Positions 1 through 7,840 of a DNA stretch of 64,000 nt are shown here, piece by piece; within the stretch, counting starts at the first letter, position 1, and every line of letters starts with the position of its first letter. The notes beneath the pieces are model-generated. The model was not told the DNA's origin, ran no database searches, and was given only the letters and a program-made list of their open reading frames with translations. The translations under genes and the position numbers were made by a program. This DNA comes from CAVTHW01 sp963734625 (lineage in GTDB: Bacteria > Acidobacteriota > Terriglobia > Bryobacterales > Bryobacteraceae): positions 186,001-250,000 of the forward strand of contig CAVTHW010000014.1 in assembly GCA_963734625.1 (NCBI GenBank). Reading direction: 5' to 3'.

Positions 1-1478
1 TACTCATGGCAATTGTCCGCGCGCGCGATCGGCAGGGAGAAGGAGAAACGCGATCCTCTCCCCGGCTGGCTCGTCACCCAGATCTTTCCGGCGTGGGCCT
101 CCACAATGCGGCGCACGATCGCGAGCCCCATGCCGGTTCCGGGTATGTGTTCGCGGAGACCTGGAGCACGGTAGAACTTCTCGAAGACGCGGTCCTGCTG
201 GTTTTCGGGAATGCCCGGGCCCTGATCCGCGACGCTGACGACGATAGAGTCTCCGTCAGCCTCGGCCGAAAGTTGGATGGGCGCCAGAGGTTCCGAGTAT
301 TTGGCGGCGTTGTTCAGAAGCTGGGTGATAACAATCTCGATTAAGGCCCGGTCCGCGCAGCACGTGGGCAGGTCGCCGGGGATGGCGACCGCAACCTGGC
401 GATCGGCCAGAACGGAACGGAGCTTCTTGAGGGATCCCGCCACCAGATCCGGAAGAGCATGGGGCTCCGTTCGCACCTGGATATCCCCGGCCTCGATGCG
501 GGCCACGTCGATCGCTTCGCTGACCAGATAGTTCATTCGATCGGATTCCTCGTCGATGATGGTCAGCAGTTCCCTGACGTTGGCGTCAGCGGGGGAATCG
601 GAAAGCAGGGCCGAGACCGCGGCTTTGATGGAGGTCAGAGGCGTCTTGAATTCGTGGGCGATGGCATCCAGTAAGGTAGACTTGAGCTCCTCGTTTTGGC
701 GCGCAGCCTGGGCCTGTCCGATTAACTCGCGGTTGCGAGCCCGCTCAAAGGCGATAGCCGCAAGGTTGGCAACCGCGTGCAGGGCGGTTTCCGAGATCGA
801 AGCACCCTGAATGCCCAGGCTGCCCTCCGGGTGGCCGCCCAAACTTATCGGAATGATCTTCATTCCTGCCGCCGGGTCCTGAAGAACCGTGCCTTGCAGC
901 GCGGCGTCCCGCAGTTGGCTGTCGGTTAGCGTAAGATCTTGGGGTCCTGAGCGATGAGCCGTCCCGCTGGATCGGTCGAATACGGCTACCGCCTCCGCGC
1001 CGAACACCTGGGCGATCTGATTGGCGACTTGCTGGGCCGCCTCGGCCTGTCCCTCGGTGATCATGAGAGAGCGGCTGAACGAGTACAGCCGCTCCATCTC
1101 CTCACGCCGCTCATCGGCCTCGATGGTCCGCCGCCGCGCGCGTGCCGAGAGATGGCTGGAGATCACGGCGGCAGCCAGAAAAGCCATGAGTGCCAGCCAG
1201 TTCTGCGGATCGGCGATGGTAAAAGTGCCGACGGGGGGAAGGAAGAAGAAATTGAGACAGAGCATCGCCGCCATAGACGCAATCACGGCTTCCGTCAATC
1301 CCCAGGCTGTCGCGACGATCAGAATCGCCAGGAGGTAGGAGAGGGCGACGGTGGTGCTGTTGACCGAGAAGACCCGATGGTAGAGAAAGGTGATGGCGCC
1401 GATCGCGGCCACCGCACAGGCGGTTTGAACTGCAATGCGCTGGACCTTATTGCCCGACTGTGCCGTGACGCTCTCCAC
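1..1478 (-). CDS. kdpD: Short KdpD-type sensor histidine kinase (3' end at or just beyond window edge)
   Basis: This is the membrane sensor kinase of the kdp potassium operon. From a GTG at 1478 the frame runs open to the window edge, where the last two bases are TA, so the stop is probably the next base (about 492 residues). It opens with a DUF4118-type four-helix membrane domain (roughly residues 10-110), then a GAF-like region, an H-box AHEFKTPLT with the phosphoacceptor His near residue 275, an N-box QLLNNAAKYS and a C-terminal ATPase motif GMGLAIVRRIVEAH. It lacks the N-terminal KdpD and UspA domains of the roughly 890-residue E. coli protein. It lies 9 bases after the kdpC stop in the same frame, so it is probably co-transcribed. 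The GTG has only a weak ribosome site, so the start is uncertain. A kdpE gene is expected beyond the edge. Confidence 0.85.
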   Translation of the reverse strand, partial: MESVTAQSGNKVQRIAVQTACAVAAIGAITFLYHRVFSVNSTTVALSYLLAILIVATAWGLTEAVIASMAAMLCLNFFFLPPVGTFTIADPQNWLALMAFLAAAVISSHLSARARRRTIEADERREEMERLYSFSRSLMITEGQAEAAQQVANQIAQVFGAEAVAVFDRSSGTAHRSGPQDLTLTDSQLRDAALQGTVLQDPAAGMKIIPISLGGHPEGSLGIQGASISETALHAVANLAAIAFERARNRELIGQAQAARQNEELKSTLLDAIAHEFKTPLTSIKAAVSALLSDSPADANVRELLTIIDEESDRMNYLVSEAIDVARIEAGDIQVRTEPHALPDLVAGSLKKLRSVLADRQVAVAIPGDLPTCCADRALIEIVITQLLNNAAKYSEPLAPIQLSAEADGDSIVVSVADQGPGIPENQQDRVFEKFYRAPGLREHIPGTGMGLAIVRRIVEAHAGKIWVTSQPGRGSRFSFSLPIARADNCHE

Positions 1479-1487
1479 TACCAGATT

Positions 1488-2075
1488 TTACTCGGATTTC
1501 TTTGGGAAGCTCAGGTCGAGGGCGCGGTTGATTTCGAGAACGTTCACCCGGGGTTCACCCAGGAAGCCGAGGTCGCGTTTCTTTGTGTGCCTCGCAACGA
1601 GATCCCCGACCTGTTTCGCCGACATGCCGCGCGCCCTGGCGATGCGCGCTGCCTGCGCTTCGGCCGAGGCGGGGCTGATGTCCGGATCCAGGCCGCTGGC
1701 GGATGATGTAACCAAATCAGCCGGAATCGGCCCGGCGTAGTCCGGGTTGTTCTGGCGGAAGCTAGCCACGGAATCCTTCACGCGGCCGGCAAGCTTCTGA
1801 TTGGTTGGGCCAAGATTAGATGCACCGGAAGCGGTTGGATCGTAGCCGTCGTCGCCGGCCGCGGAGGGCCGGGGTTGGAAATACTCCGGCTTCTTAAAGT
1901 TCTGCCCGATCAGCCCGGAGCCGATGGCTTGCCCATTGGCCACTATCAGGCTGCCGTTGGCCCTGGCCGGGAATAGGATCTGACACAGTCCGGTTACCAA
2001 GCCGGGGTAGATCAACCCGGTCAGAACCGTCAGCACCAACATCATTTTGAGGCCGGTTCCTAGTTGCTGCCACAT
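1488..2075 (-). CDS. kdpC: Potassium-transporting ATPase subunit C
   Basis: KdpC is the single-span subunit that stabilises the KdpA-KdpB complex in the inner membrane. The 195-residue product has one N-terminal membrane segment (about residues 8-30, containing LTGLIYPGLVTGL), the family motif GQNFKKPEYFQPRPSA, and the C-terminal family pattern of DIS.ASA.AQ...VA and LGFLGEPRVNVLEINRALD. Length matches the family (about 190). The start at 2075 is preceded by a strong ribosome site, TAAGGAGGAG, whose TAA is also the stop of kdpB, so the two genes are tightly linked. A longer frame to 2243 exists but only overlaps kdpB in another frame. Confidence 0.95.
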   Translation of the reverse strand: MWQQLGTGLKMMLVLTVLTGLIYPGLVTGLCQILFPARANGSLIVANGQAIGSGLIGQNFKKPEYFQPRPSAAGDDGYDPTASGASNLGPTNQKLAGRVKDSVASFRQNNPDYAGPIPADLVTSSASGLDPDISPASAEAQAARIARARGMSAKQVGDLVARHTKKRDLGFLGEPRVNVLEINRALDLSFPKKSE

Positions 2076-2085
2076 AGTCTCCTCC

Positions 2086-4203
2086 TTACGCCAACCCGAG
2101 CAGGCCGAGAATCCGGTCAATGAGCCAAATGAAGGGGAAGGGCGCAAGGAAACCGCCTGCCCCGTAGATCCAGAGGTTCCGGCGCAGCATCGCGGCCGCG
2201 CTTTGCGGCTTGTACTGAACGCCCCGCAACGCGAGCGGCACAAGGGCGACGATGATCAACGCATTGAAGATCACCGCGGCGAGCACCGCGCTCTGGGAGG
2301 TGCGCAGGTGCATGATGTTGAGCTTCGCCAGCGGCGGGTAGGTCGCCATGAACATCGCCGGGATGATGGCGAAGTACTTGGAGACGTCGTTCATGATGGA
2401 GAACGTGGTCAGCGCGCCGCGCGTGATCAGTAATTGCTTCCCAATGGCAACGACCTCGATCAGCTTGGTCGGGTTGCTGTCGAGGTCCACCATGTTCCCG
2501 GCTTCCTTGGCGGCCATCGTGCCGGTGTTCATGGCCAGGCCCACGTCGGCCTGGGCGAGCGCGGGGGCGTCGTTGGTGCCGTCGCCGGTCATGGCCACCA
2601 TGCGGCCGCCCGCCTGTTCCTTGCGTATGTACTCCAGCTTGTCCTTGGGCGTCGCCTGGGCGAGAAAATCGTCCACGCCGGCTTCGGCGGCGATGGCCGC
2701 CGCGGTCAACGGGTTGTCGCCGGTGACCATCACCGAGCGAATCCCCATGGCGCGCAACTGCGCGATGCGCTCCTTCATCCCGCCCTTAACAATGTCCTTG
2801 AGGTGGACGATGCCGAGCAGCCGTGGCCCATCGGCGACCGCGAGCGGCGTGCCGCCGGTCCTGGAGATCCGATCGGCGGAGTCGGTGAAGCCTAGGGGTA
2901 TCGGGCCGCCCTCTTCCAGCACGAACCTGATGATTGCGTCCGTCGCGCCCTTGCGAAGACGCCTGCTGTCGATATCCACGCCGCTCATGCGGGTGTAGGC
3001 GGAAAACGGGATGAAGTGCGCCTGGTGCTCGGACACGTCACGGCCCCGCAGCTCAAACTTCTGCTTGGCCAGGACCACAATCGAACGGCCCTCGGGGGTC
3101 TCGTCGGCGAGACTGGAAAGCTGAGCGGCATCGGCAAGTTCACTCTCGGTCGCTCCGTTGACGGGCAGGAAGGCTACCGCCTGCCGGTTGCCCAAGGTGA
3201 TGGTGCCGGTCTTGTCCAGCAGGAGCGTGTTCACGTCGCCGGCGGCTTCGACCGCTTTGCCGCTCATGGCGAGCACGTTGTGCTGCATCACCCGGTCCAT
3301 GCCAGCGATGCCGATGGCCGAGAGCAGTCCACCGATGGTGGTGGGGATCAGGCACACGAGCAGGGCGACATAGACGGCGATGGTGGGCACGGTCCCGGCG
3401 CCGGCCGCATTCACACTGTAGATGGCAAACGGCACCAGGGTGGCGACGGCGAACAGAAAGATGAGGGTCAGGCCCGCGATCAGGATGTTAAGCGCAATCT
3501 CGTTGGGCGTCTTCTGGCGTCGTGCGCCTTCCACCAGCGCGATCATGCGGTCAAGGAACGTTTCACCGGGGTTCGAGGTGATCTTTATCTTGATCTGGTC
3601 GGAGAGTACTTTGGTGCCCCCGGTGACGGCGCTGCGGTCGCCGCCCGATTCGCGAATCACGGGGGCGCTTTCGCCGGTGATCACGGATTCATCCACGGTG
3701 GCGATACCGTCGATGACCTCTCCATCCCCCGGGATGAGCTCGCCCGCACCACAGACCACCAGATTTCCAGCGCGCAGTTGGGAGGCTGGGACCTTTTCTA
3801 TCTTCCCGTTTTCCAGGAGGCGGCTGGCGGGCGCGTCGGTCTTCGCCTTGCGCAGCGAGTCCGCCTGGGCCTTGCCACGAGCTTCCGCCATCGCCTCGGC
3901 GAAGGTGGCGAACAGGACGGTGAACCACAGCCACAGGGAGATCTGCAACTCGAATCCCAGGCCGTGCGCTCGGATGAAAGCGTCGCGAATCAGGAACGCA
4001 ATGGTCAGAGCGGCGCCCACCTCCACCACGAAGATCACCGGATTCTTCATGAGCGTGAGGGGGTTCAGCTTTACCAACGAATCCCGCAGCGCGCGCCCGA
4101 GAATCTCTGGGTCGAACAGAGGGCGGGACCGCACCAACCTCTTCGGGATGAGATTCGTCGAGTCTTCAACGGCACGAGGAGGAGTCAAAGTGGCGGCCAT
4201 CAT
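2086..4203 (-). CDS. kdpB: Potassium-transporting P-type ATPase subunit B
   Basis: KdpB is the catalytic P-type ATPase that powers K+ import through KdpA. The 705 residues include the actuator-domain TGES motif (VITGESAPV), the phosphorylation motif DKTGT whose Asp is the phosphate acceptor, the hinge motif MTGDGTNDAPALAQADVG and the KdpB-typical DLDSNPTKLIEVV. Several hydrophobic segments lie at both ends. The length is close to the family's 680-700. The start ATG at 4203 directly abuts the TGA of kdpA, and the gene ends 10 bases before kdpC. No damage is visible. Confidence 0.97.
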   Translation of the reverse strand: MMAATLTPPRAVEDSTNLIPKRLVRSRPLFDPEILGRALRDSLVKLNPLTLMKNPVIFVVEVGAALTIAFLIRDAFIRAHGLGFELQISLWLWFTVLFATFAEAMAEARGKAQADSLRKAKTDAPASRLLENGKIEKVPASQLRAGNLVVCGAGELIPGDGEVIDGIATVDESVITGESAPVIRESGGDRSAVTGGTKVLSDQIKIKITSNPGETFLDRMIALVEGARRQKTPNEIALNILIAGLTLIFLFAVATLVPFAIYSVNAAGAGTVPTIAVYVALLVCLIPTTIGGLLSAIGIAGMDRVMQHNVLAMSGKAVEAAGDVNTLLLDKTGTITLGNRQAVAFLPVNGATESELADAAQLSSLADETPEGRSIVVLAKQKFELRGRDVSEHQAHFIPFSAYTRMSGVDIDSRRLRKGATDAIIRFVLEEGGPIPLGFTDSADRISRTGGTPLAVADGPRLLGIVHLKDIVKGGMKERIAQLRAMGIRSVMVTGDNPLTAAAIAAEAGVDDFLAQATPKDKLEYIRKEQAGGRMVAMTGDGTNDAPALAQADVGLAMNTGTMAAKEAGNMVDLDSNPTKLIEVVAIGKQLLITRGALTTFSIMNDVSKYFAIIPAMFMATYPPLAKLNIMHLRTSQSAVLAAVIFNALIIVALVPLALRGVQYKPQSAAAMLRRNLWIYGAGGFLAPFPFIWLIDRILGLLGLA

Positions 4204-5998
4204 TCAGCTCCCGAGCGGGAAGATCACAAATGAGAAGAGTTTTCCCTGGTGCATGAGGAAATGCTCCACTATCGGGCCCAGCGCCAGCGCCGGGAAGAAG
4301 GTCAGGGCGCCAACGACCACCACCGTGGCCACCAGCAGACCCACAAAGAGGGGACCGTGCGTGGGAAACGTGCCGCTGGATGAGGGCACCTTTTTCTGCG
4401 CCGCCAGACTGCCCGCGACGGCCAGAAGAGGCACGATGAACATGAAGCGTCCAAACAGCATTGCCAAACCGGTGGTGAGGTTGAACCAAGGGCTGTTGGC
4501 ATTGATTCCGGCGAACGCGCTGCCATTGTTTTCCGAGGCGCTGGAGTAGGCGTACAGCATCTCGCTGAACCCGTGGGGGCCCGAGTTGTTCAGGTTAGCG
4601 ATTGCGGGCCCCGTGGCATTCCAATAGCTGTTCTTCGCGAACGGAATGACGACGCTCACCGCCGTGAATACGAGGATCAGGAACGCTGTCGCCAGAATCG
4701 GCAGCATCGCCATCTTGACTTCCTTCTGCTGGATCTTCTTACCGAGATACTCCGGCGTTCTGCCCACCATGAGCCCGGCAATGAAGACCGCGACGATGGC
4801 ATACAGCAGCATGCCGTACAAACCCGAACCGACGCCGCCGAAGATCACCTCGTCGGCCTGAAGGTTGAACATGGGGACCAGGCCGCCGAGGGGAGTGAAA
4901 CTGTCATGGAAGCTGTTGACAGCACCGCAGCTGGCATCGGTGGTTATGGTCGCGAACAAAGCCGACGACGCGATGCCGAAGCGGGTTTCCTTGCCCTCCA
5001 TGTTGCCGCCGGCTTGCGAGACGGTGGGGGCGCTTTCCAGACCGAGTTTGGTCAGGATGGGATTCCCAGCCTGCTCGAAGCCGTAGCAGACGAAGACGCC
5101 GACCAGAAACATGGCCGCCATCGCGCCGAAGATGGCCCAGCCTTGCCTGGTATCTCCTACCACGCGGCCGAACGTATAGGTAAGTCCGGCGGGGATCATG
5201 AAAATCAGGATCACCTCGAGGAAGTTAGTAAGCGGCGTCGGGTTCTCATAGGGGTGCGAGGAGTTGGCATTGAAGAACCCGCCGCCGTTGGTCCCCAGCA
5301 TCTTGATCGCCTCTTGAGAGGCGACGGGGCCCTGCGGAATGGTCTGGGTGACTCCCTCGACGGTCTTGACTGTGGCGGAGGGGCGGAAGTTCTGGATGAC
5401 GCCCTGGGAGCAGAGCAGCAGCGCAGCGGCCAAAGAAATCGGCAGAAGAACGTAAAGTATCGCGCGCGTGAGATCTATCCAGAAGTTGCCTAGCTTGTCG
5501 GTCTGATGGCGGGCAAAGCCGCGTATCAGGGCCACGGCGGCCGCGATGCCAACTGCCGCGGAGGCGAATTGCTGCACCGCGAGGGCGGCCATCTGGACGA
5601 AATAGCTCAGCGTCGACTCGCCGCTGTAGGCCTGCCAGTTGGTGTTCGTCACGAAGCTGATCGCGGTGTTGTAGGCCAGGTCGGGCGTCACCAGCTTTGC
5701 GCCGAAGTCCTGCGGGTTGAACGGCAGAAGGCCCTGCAACCTCTGTATTACATACACGAACAGGAAAGCGACGAGGCTGAACGACAGGATTCCTCCGGCG
5801 TATTGCGTCCAGCGCTGTTCGGCGTCTTCCCGGATCGCCGCATAGTTTGTAGATCAGGCGCTCCAGCGGGCGGAGGACGGGGTGGAGAAACGTGCGCTCG
5901 CCTTGGAACAGTTTCGCCATGAAAAGGCCAATCGGTTTCGTGAGGAGAAGCAGGATGCCGAAGTATACGGCGATTTGGAAAATCCCTACGCTCGTCAT
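4204..5998 (-). CDS. kdpA: Potassium-transporting ATPase subunit A, with one frameshift
   Basis: KdpA is the channel-like subunit that binds and translocates K+. The N-terminal part starts at 5998 (MTSVGIFQIAVYFGILLL), and the rest continues in a different frame to 4204. Removing one base near 5836 (GGCGATCCGG to GGCATCCGG) joins them into a 597-residue protein of normal length. Selectivity-loop signatures such as NTNWQAY and TNGGGFFNANSSHPYENPTP are intact. As written, the gene is split, and translation of the main part could start only at 5757. Everything downstream is intact and the operon looks otherwise functional, so a sequencing error is at least as likely as a real mutation. A GAGGG ribosome site precedes 5998, just after the kdpF stop. 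Confidence 0.9.
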
Positions 5999-6005
5999 GC
6001 GGCCC

Positions 6006-6089
6006 TCAGAACCTCTCCGGGCGCAGCAACGCCACCGTCAAATACACCAGGAGAAACAGCGCTGCGATGCCTGAAAGCACGTAATCCAT
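6006..6089 (-). CDS. kdpF: Small membrane subunit KdpF
   Basis: A 27-residue peptide with one membrane helix. It begins MDYVLSGIAALFLLVYL and ends with the positively charged LLRPERF that is typical of KdpF, the small lipid-like stabiliser of the Kdp complex. A strong ribosome site, AAGGAGG, lies just before the start and overlaps the stop of the small reading frame upstream. The TGA stop is 7 bases before the kdpA start. It is too short for routine gene finders but its position and sequence are diagnostic. Confidence 0.9.
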   Translation of the reverse strand: MDYVLSGIAALFLLVYLTVALLRPERF

Positions 6090-6100
6090 GAGCATCCTCC

Positions 6101-6184
6101 TTACAGCCGGTCGCAGCCCTTGGTGATGCCCCAAAGCACCGCGAAGCCGGCAATTCCGATCAAAATATAGATGGCGTCAAGCAT
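6101..6184 (-). CDS. 27-residue single-span membrane peptide in the kdp operon
   Basis: This reading frame sits between the UspA-like gene and kdpF. It encodes one hydrophobic helix (IYILIGIAGFAVLWGI) followed by a short polar tail ending KGCDRL. Its start overlaps the end of the upstream gene by 8 bases (ATGCTTGA), and its TAA forms part of the kdpF ribosome site, so both neighbours are translationally linked. It is the same size as KdpF but not the same sequence. From memory, short frames ending CDRL precede kdpF in other genomes, which suggests a second small Kdp-associated peptide. That role is inference. Confidence 0.7.
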   Translation of the reverse strand: MLDAIYILIGIAGFAVLWGITKGCDRL

Positions 6185-6632
6185 GTCTTCCGTTCCCGTG
6201 ACCGGTGAATATCACTTGATGGCCGCGCGCCCGCATAGACTCCGCGAGTCTTCGATACAGGCCCGGCCACAAGGGCTCACGCTCGCCAATCACCACGATG
6301 GAGTGCGGCCGGAGCGCCGAGAGCAGGCTCTGCTCCAGATTCCTTCCCAGGATTAGATGAACGGCCGTTTGAACGGGCACGCCTTCGGCGACCTCGCAAA
6401 GGCGGTGCAGGAGAAATCCGGTGTCGACTGGCGGGTGGTCCACAGGGTCGGGAAATGGAACGACATAAGGCGCGACCACCTCAACGCTGGCATCAAAGCC
6501 CTGGGCAAGCCTGGCCGCGAATTCCAAGGCCGTTGACGTCGATTTGGCGGTCGTGAAGAGGACGGTGACCACAAGCTTCGAGGGTTCAGCCTGGAGGCCG
6601 TGGCCAATGGCAGCCTGGATCTCTTTCACCAT
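6177..6632 (-). CDS. Stand-alone UspA-like protein at the head of the kdp operon
   Basis: A soluble protein of 151 residues with the alternating strand-helix pattern of a UspA-like fold: an early strand VVTVLFTTAKSTSTALEFAARLA, a middle part VEVVAPYVVPF, then HLILGRNLEQSLLSALRPHSIVVIGER and a last strand HQVIFTGHG. The ATP-binding glycines of typical Usp proteins are not clearly present. It is the first gene of the kdp operon. The kinase at the far end of the operon lacks the UspA domain that long KdpD proteins carry, so this gene may supply it in trans (inference). The start codon lies at the probable transcription start, so the message may be leaderless. Confidence 0.75.
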   Translation of the reverse strand: MVKEIQAAIGHGLQAEPSKLVVTVLFTTAKSTSTALEFAARLAQGFDASVEVVAPYVVPFPDPVDHPPVDTGFLLHRLCEVAEGVPVQTAVHLILGRNLEQSLLSALRPHSIVVIGEREPLWPGLYRRLAESMRARGHQVIFTGHGNGRHA

Positions 6633-6637
6633 GCCTA

Positions 6638-6693
6638 ATCATAGGCAGGCGAAGATAAGGAGGGCATAAAGAAGCCATAAGGATTTCGTAAGG
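6638..6693 (-). promoter_or_regulatory. kdp operon promoter with four 11-bp-phased boxes
   Basis: Read on the minus strand, four boxes CCTTAC, CCTTAT, CTTTAT and CCTTAT start exactly 11 bp apart (plus-strand positions 6688, 6677, 6666 and 6655). A TATGAT -10 element lies at 6643-6638, just before the first gene's ATG at 6632. Boxes repeating on one helix face are typical of OmpR/PhoB-type regulators, the family of KdpE. Binding by KdpE is inferred from position. Confidence 0.6.
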
Positions 6694-6714
6694 ACGACCG
6701 CGTGGGCGCGTGCG

Positions 6715-7839
6715 CTACGTCGAGCCGCGCAGCACGGCGCGCATAATTGCCAGCGTCTGCCCGGCCGCCTTGCGCCAGGAGAACTCAGAGGCGCGGCGGG
6801 GACCGTCGAGCGCCAGCCGCGCGCGCAGGCCGTCGTCGAAGGCGATGCGGGCCATCGCGTCTTCGATCGATGTTTCGCTTTCCGGATCGAACAGCAGGGC
6901 GGCGGCGCCGGCGATGCTGTTCAGCGGCTCGATGGCCGAACACGCCGTCGGGATCCCGGCGGCCAGTGCCTCCAGCACAGGCATGCCGAAACCCTCGAAT
7001 AGAGTCGGATTGACGAACGCCCAGGCGCGCCGGTAAAGATCCAGGAGCTCTTCTCGCGAGATCCAACCGGTCAGCCGCACCGCTTCCTTCAGGTCCAGTT
7101 CCGCGATCAGCCGTTCGAGAGCCTCGGCGTGAAAGCCGCGCAGCCCCGCAATCACCAGCCGGAACTCGGGCCGGGCGCGGCGAAACCCGGCGAAGGCCCG
7201 GATCAGGCGGTCCAGGTTCTTATGTGGATGGAGTGTCGAGACGGCCAGCAGGTATGGTTCAAGCTGGGCGCCAGCGCGCTGCCCGCCGATGCCGAAGAAT
7301 CGCTCATCCACTCCATGCGGCACGACGGCGATCTTGGCGGCGGGAATTCTGTAGTAGCGCAGCAAATCCGTGCGAGTGGCCTCCGAAACCGCGACCAGGC
7401 GCGTCGAGGCGTGCGCCGACATCCAGAGCAGTGTCCGCCAGAAGGGCAGGTCGAACCAGCGGAAATACTCCGGATGGCGCTTGTGCTGGAGATCGTGGAA
7501 AACCGTCACTGTAGGGCAAGGGCAAAACAGGGGAGAGGTGAAGCCGGGGTTGAAGAGCACATCCACCCGGTGACGGAGCAGGGCCAGGGGCAAGCCGGAT
7601 TGCTCCCACAGAATCCGCGCCGGCCGCACAGCGCCGCGCACCGGCTGCCGCGCAATACTGAAGCGGGGCGAGGCCGGAGCAATGTCGGCGCCGGTCTCGC
7701 GATTGACGAAAATAACGTACTCGCTCGCATCATCCAACTCCCCTAGCGCGGCGAGCAGACTCCGAAGATAGATCTCAGTGCCGCCCACGCCTCCGGGAAT
7801 CAGGTACAGCGCGTTGACGCCGATGCGCAGGGGTTTCAT
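6715..7839 (-). CDS. GT4-family glycosyltransferase
   Basis: A retaining glycosyltransferase of the GT-B fold, 374 residues, probably cytoplasmic and membrane-associated. The N-terminal domain opens with RIGVNALYLIPGGVGGTEIYLRSLL, the acceptor-side glycine loop of GT4. The C-terminal domain carries AVSTLHPHKNLDRLI and the E-x7-E motif region FEGFGMPVLEALAAGIP. The start at 7839 was chosen over an in-frame ATG at 7965 because homology begins there and it lies one base after the stop of the preceding gene. It is the last gene of a five-gene minus-strand operon. The sugar and acceptor cannot be told from sequence. Confidence 0.88.
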   Translation of the reverse strand: MKPLRIGVNALYLIPGGVGGTEIYLRSLLAALGELDDASEYVIFVNRETGADIAPASPRFSIARQPVRGAVRPARILWEQSGLPLALLRHRVDVLFNPGFTSPLFCPCPTVTVFHDLQHKRHPEYFRWFDLPFWRTLLWMSAHASTRLVAVSEATRTDLLRYYRIPAAKIAVVPHGVDERFFGIGGQRAGAQLEPYLLAVSTLHPHKNLDRLIRAFAGFRRARPEFRLVIAGLRGFHAEALERLIAELDLKEAVRLTGWISREELLDLYRRAWAFVNPTLFEGFGMPVLEALAAGIPTACSAIEPLNSIAGAAALLFDPESETSIEDAMARIAFDDGLRARLALDGPRRASEFSWRKAAGQTLAIMRAVLRGST

Positions 7840-7840
7840 T

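Noticed and set aside
3016..4233. 405-codon plus-strand frame across kdpB
   Set aside because: It is the antisense of a clear P-type ATPase; composition is His/Gly/Gln-rich as expected of a high-G+C shadow, and it has no motifs or ribosome site.
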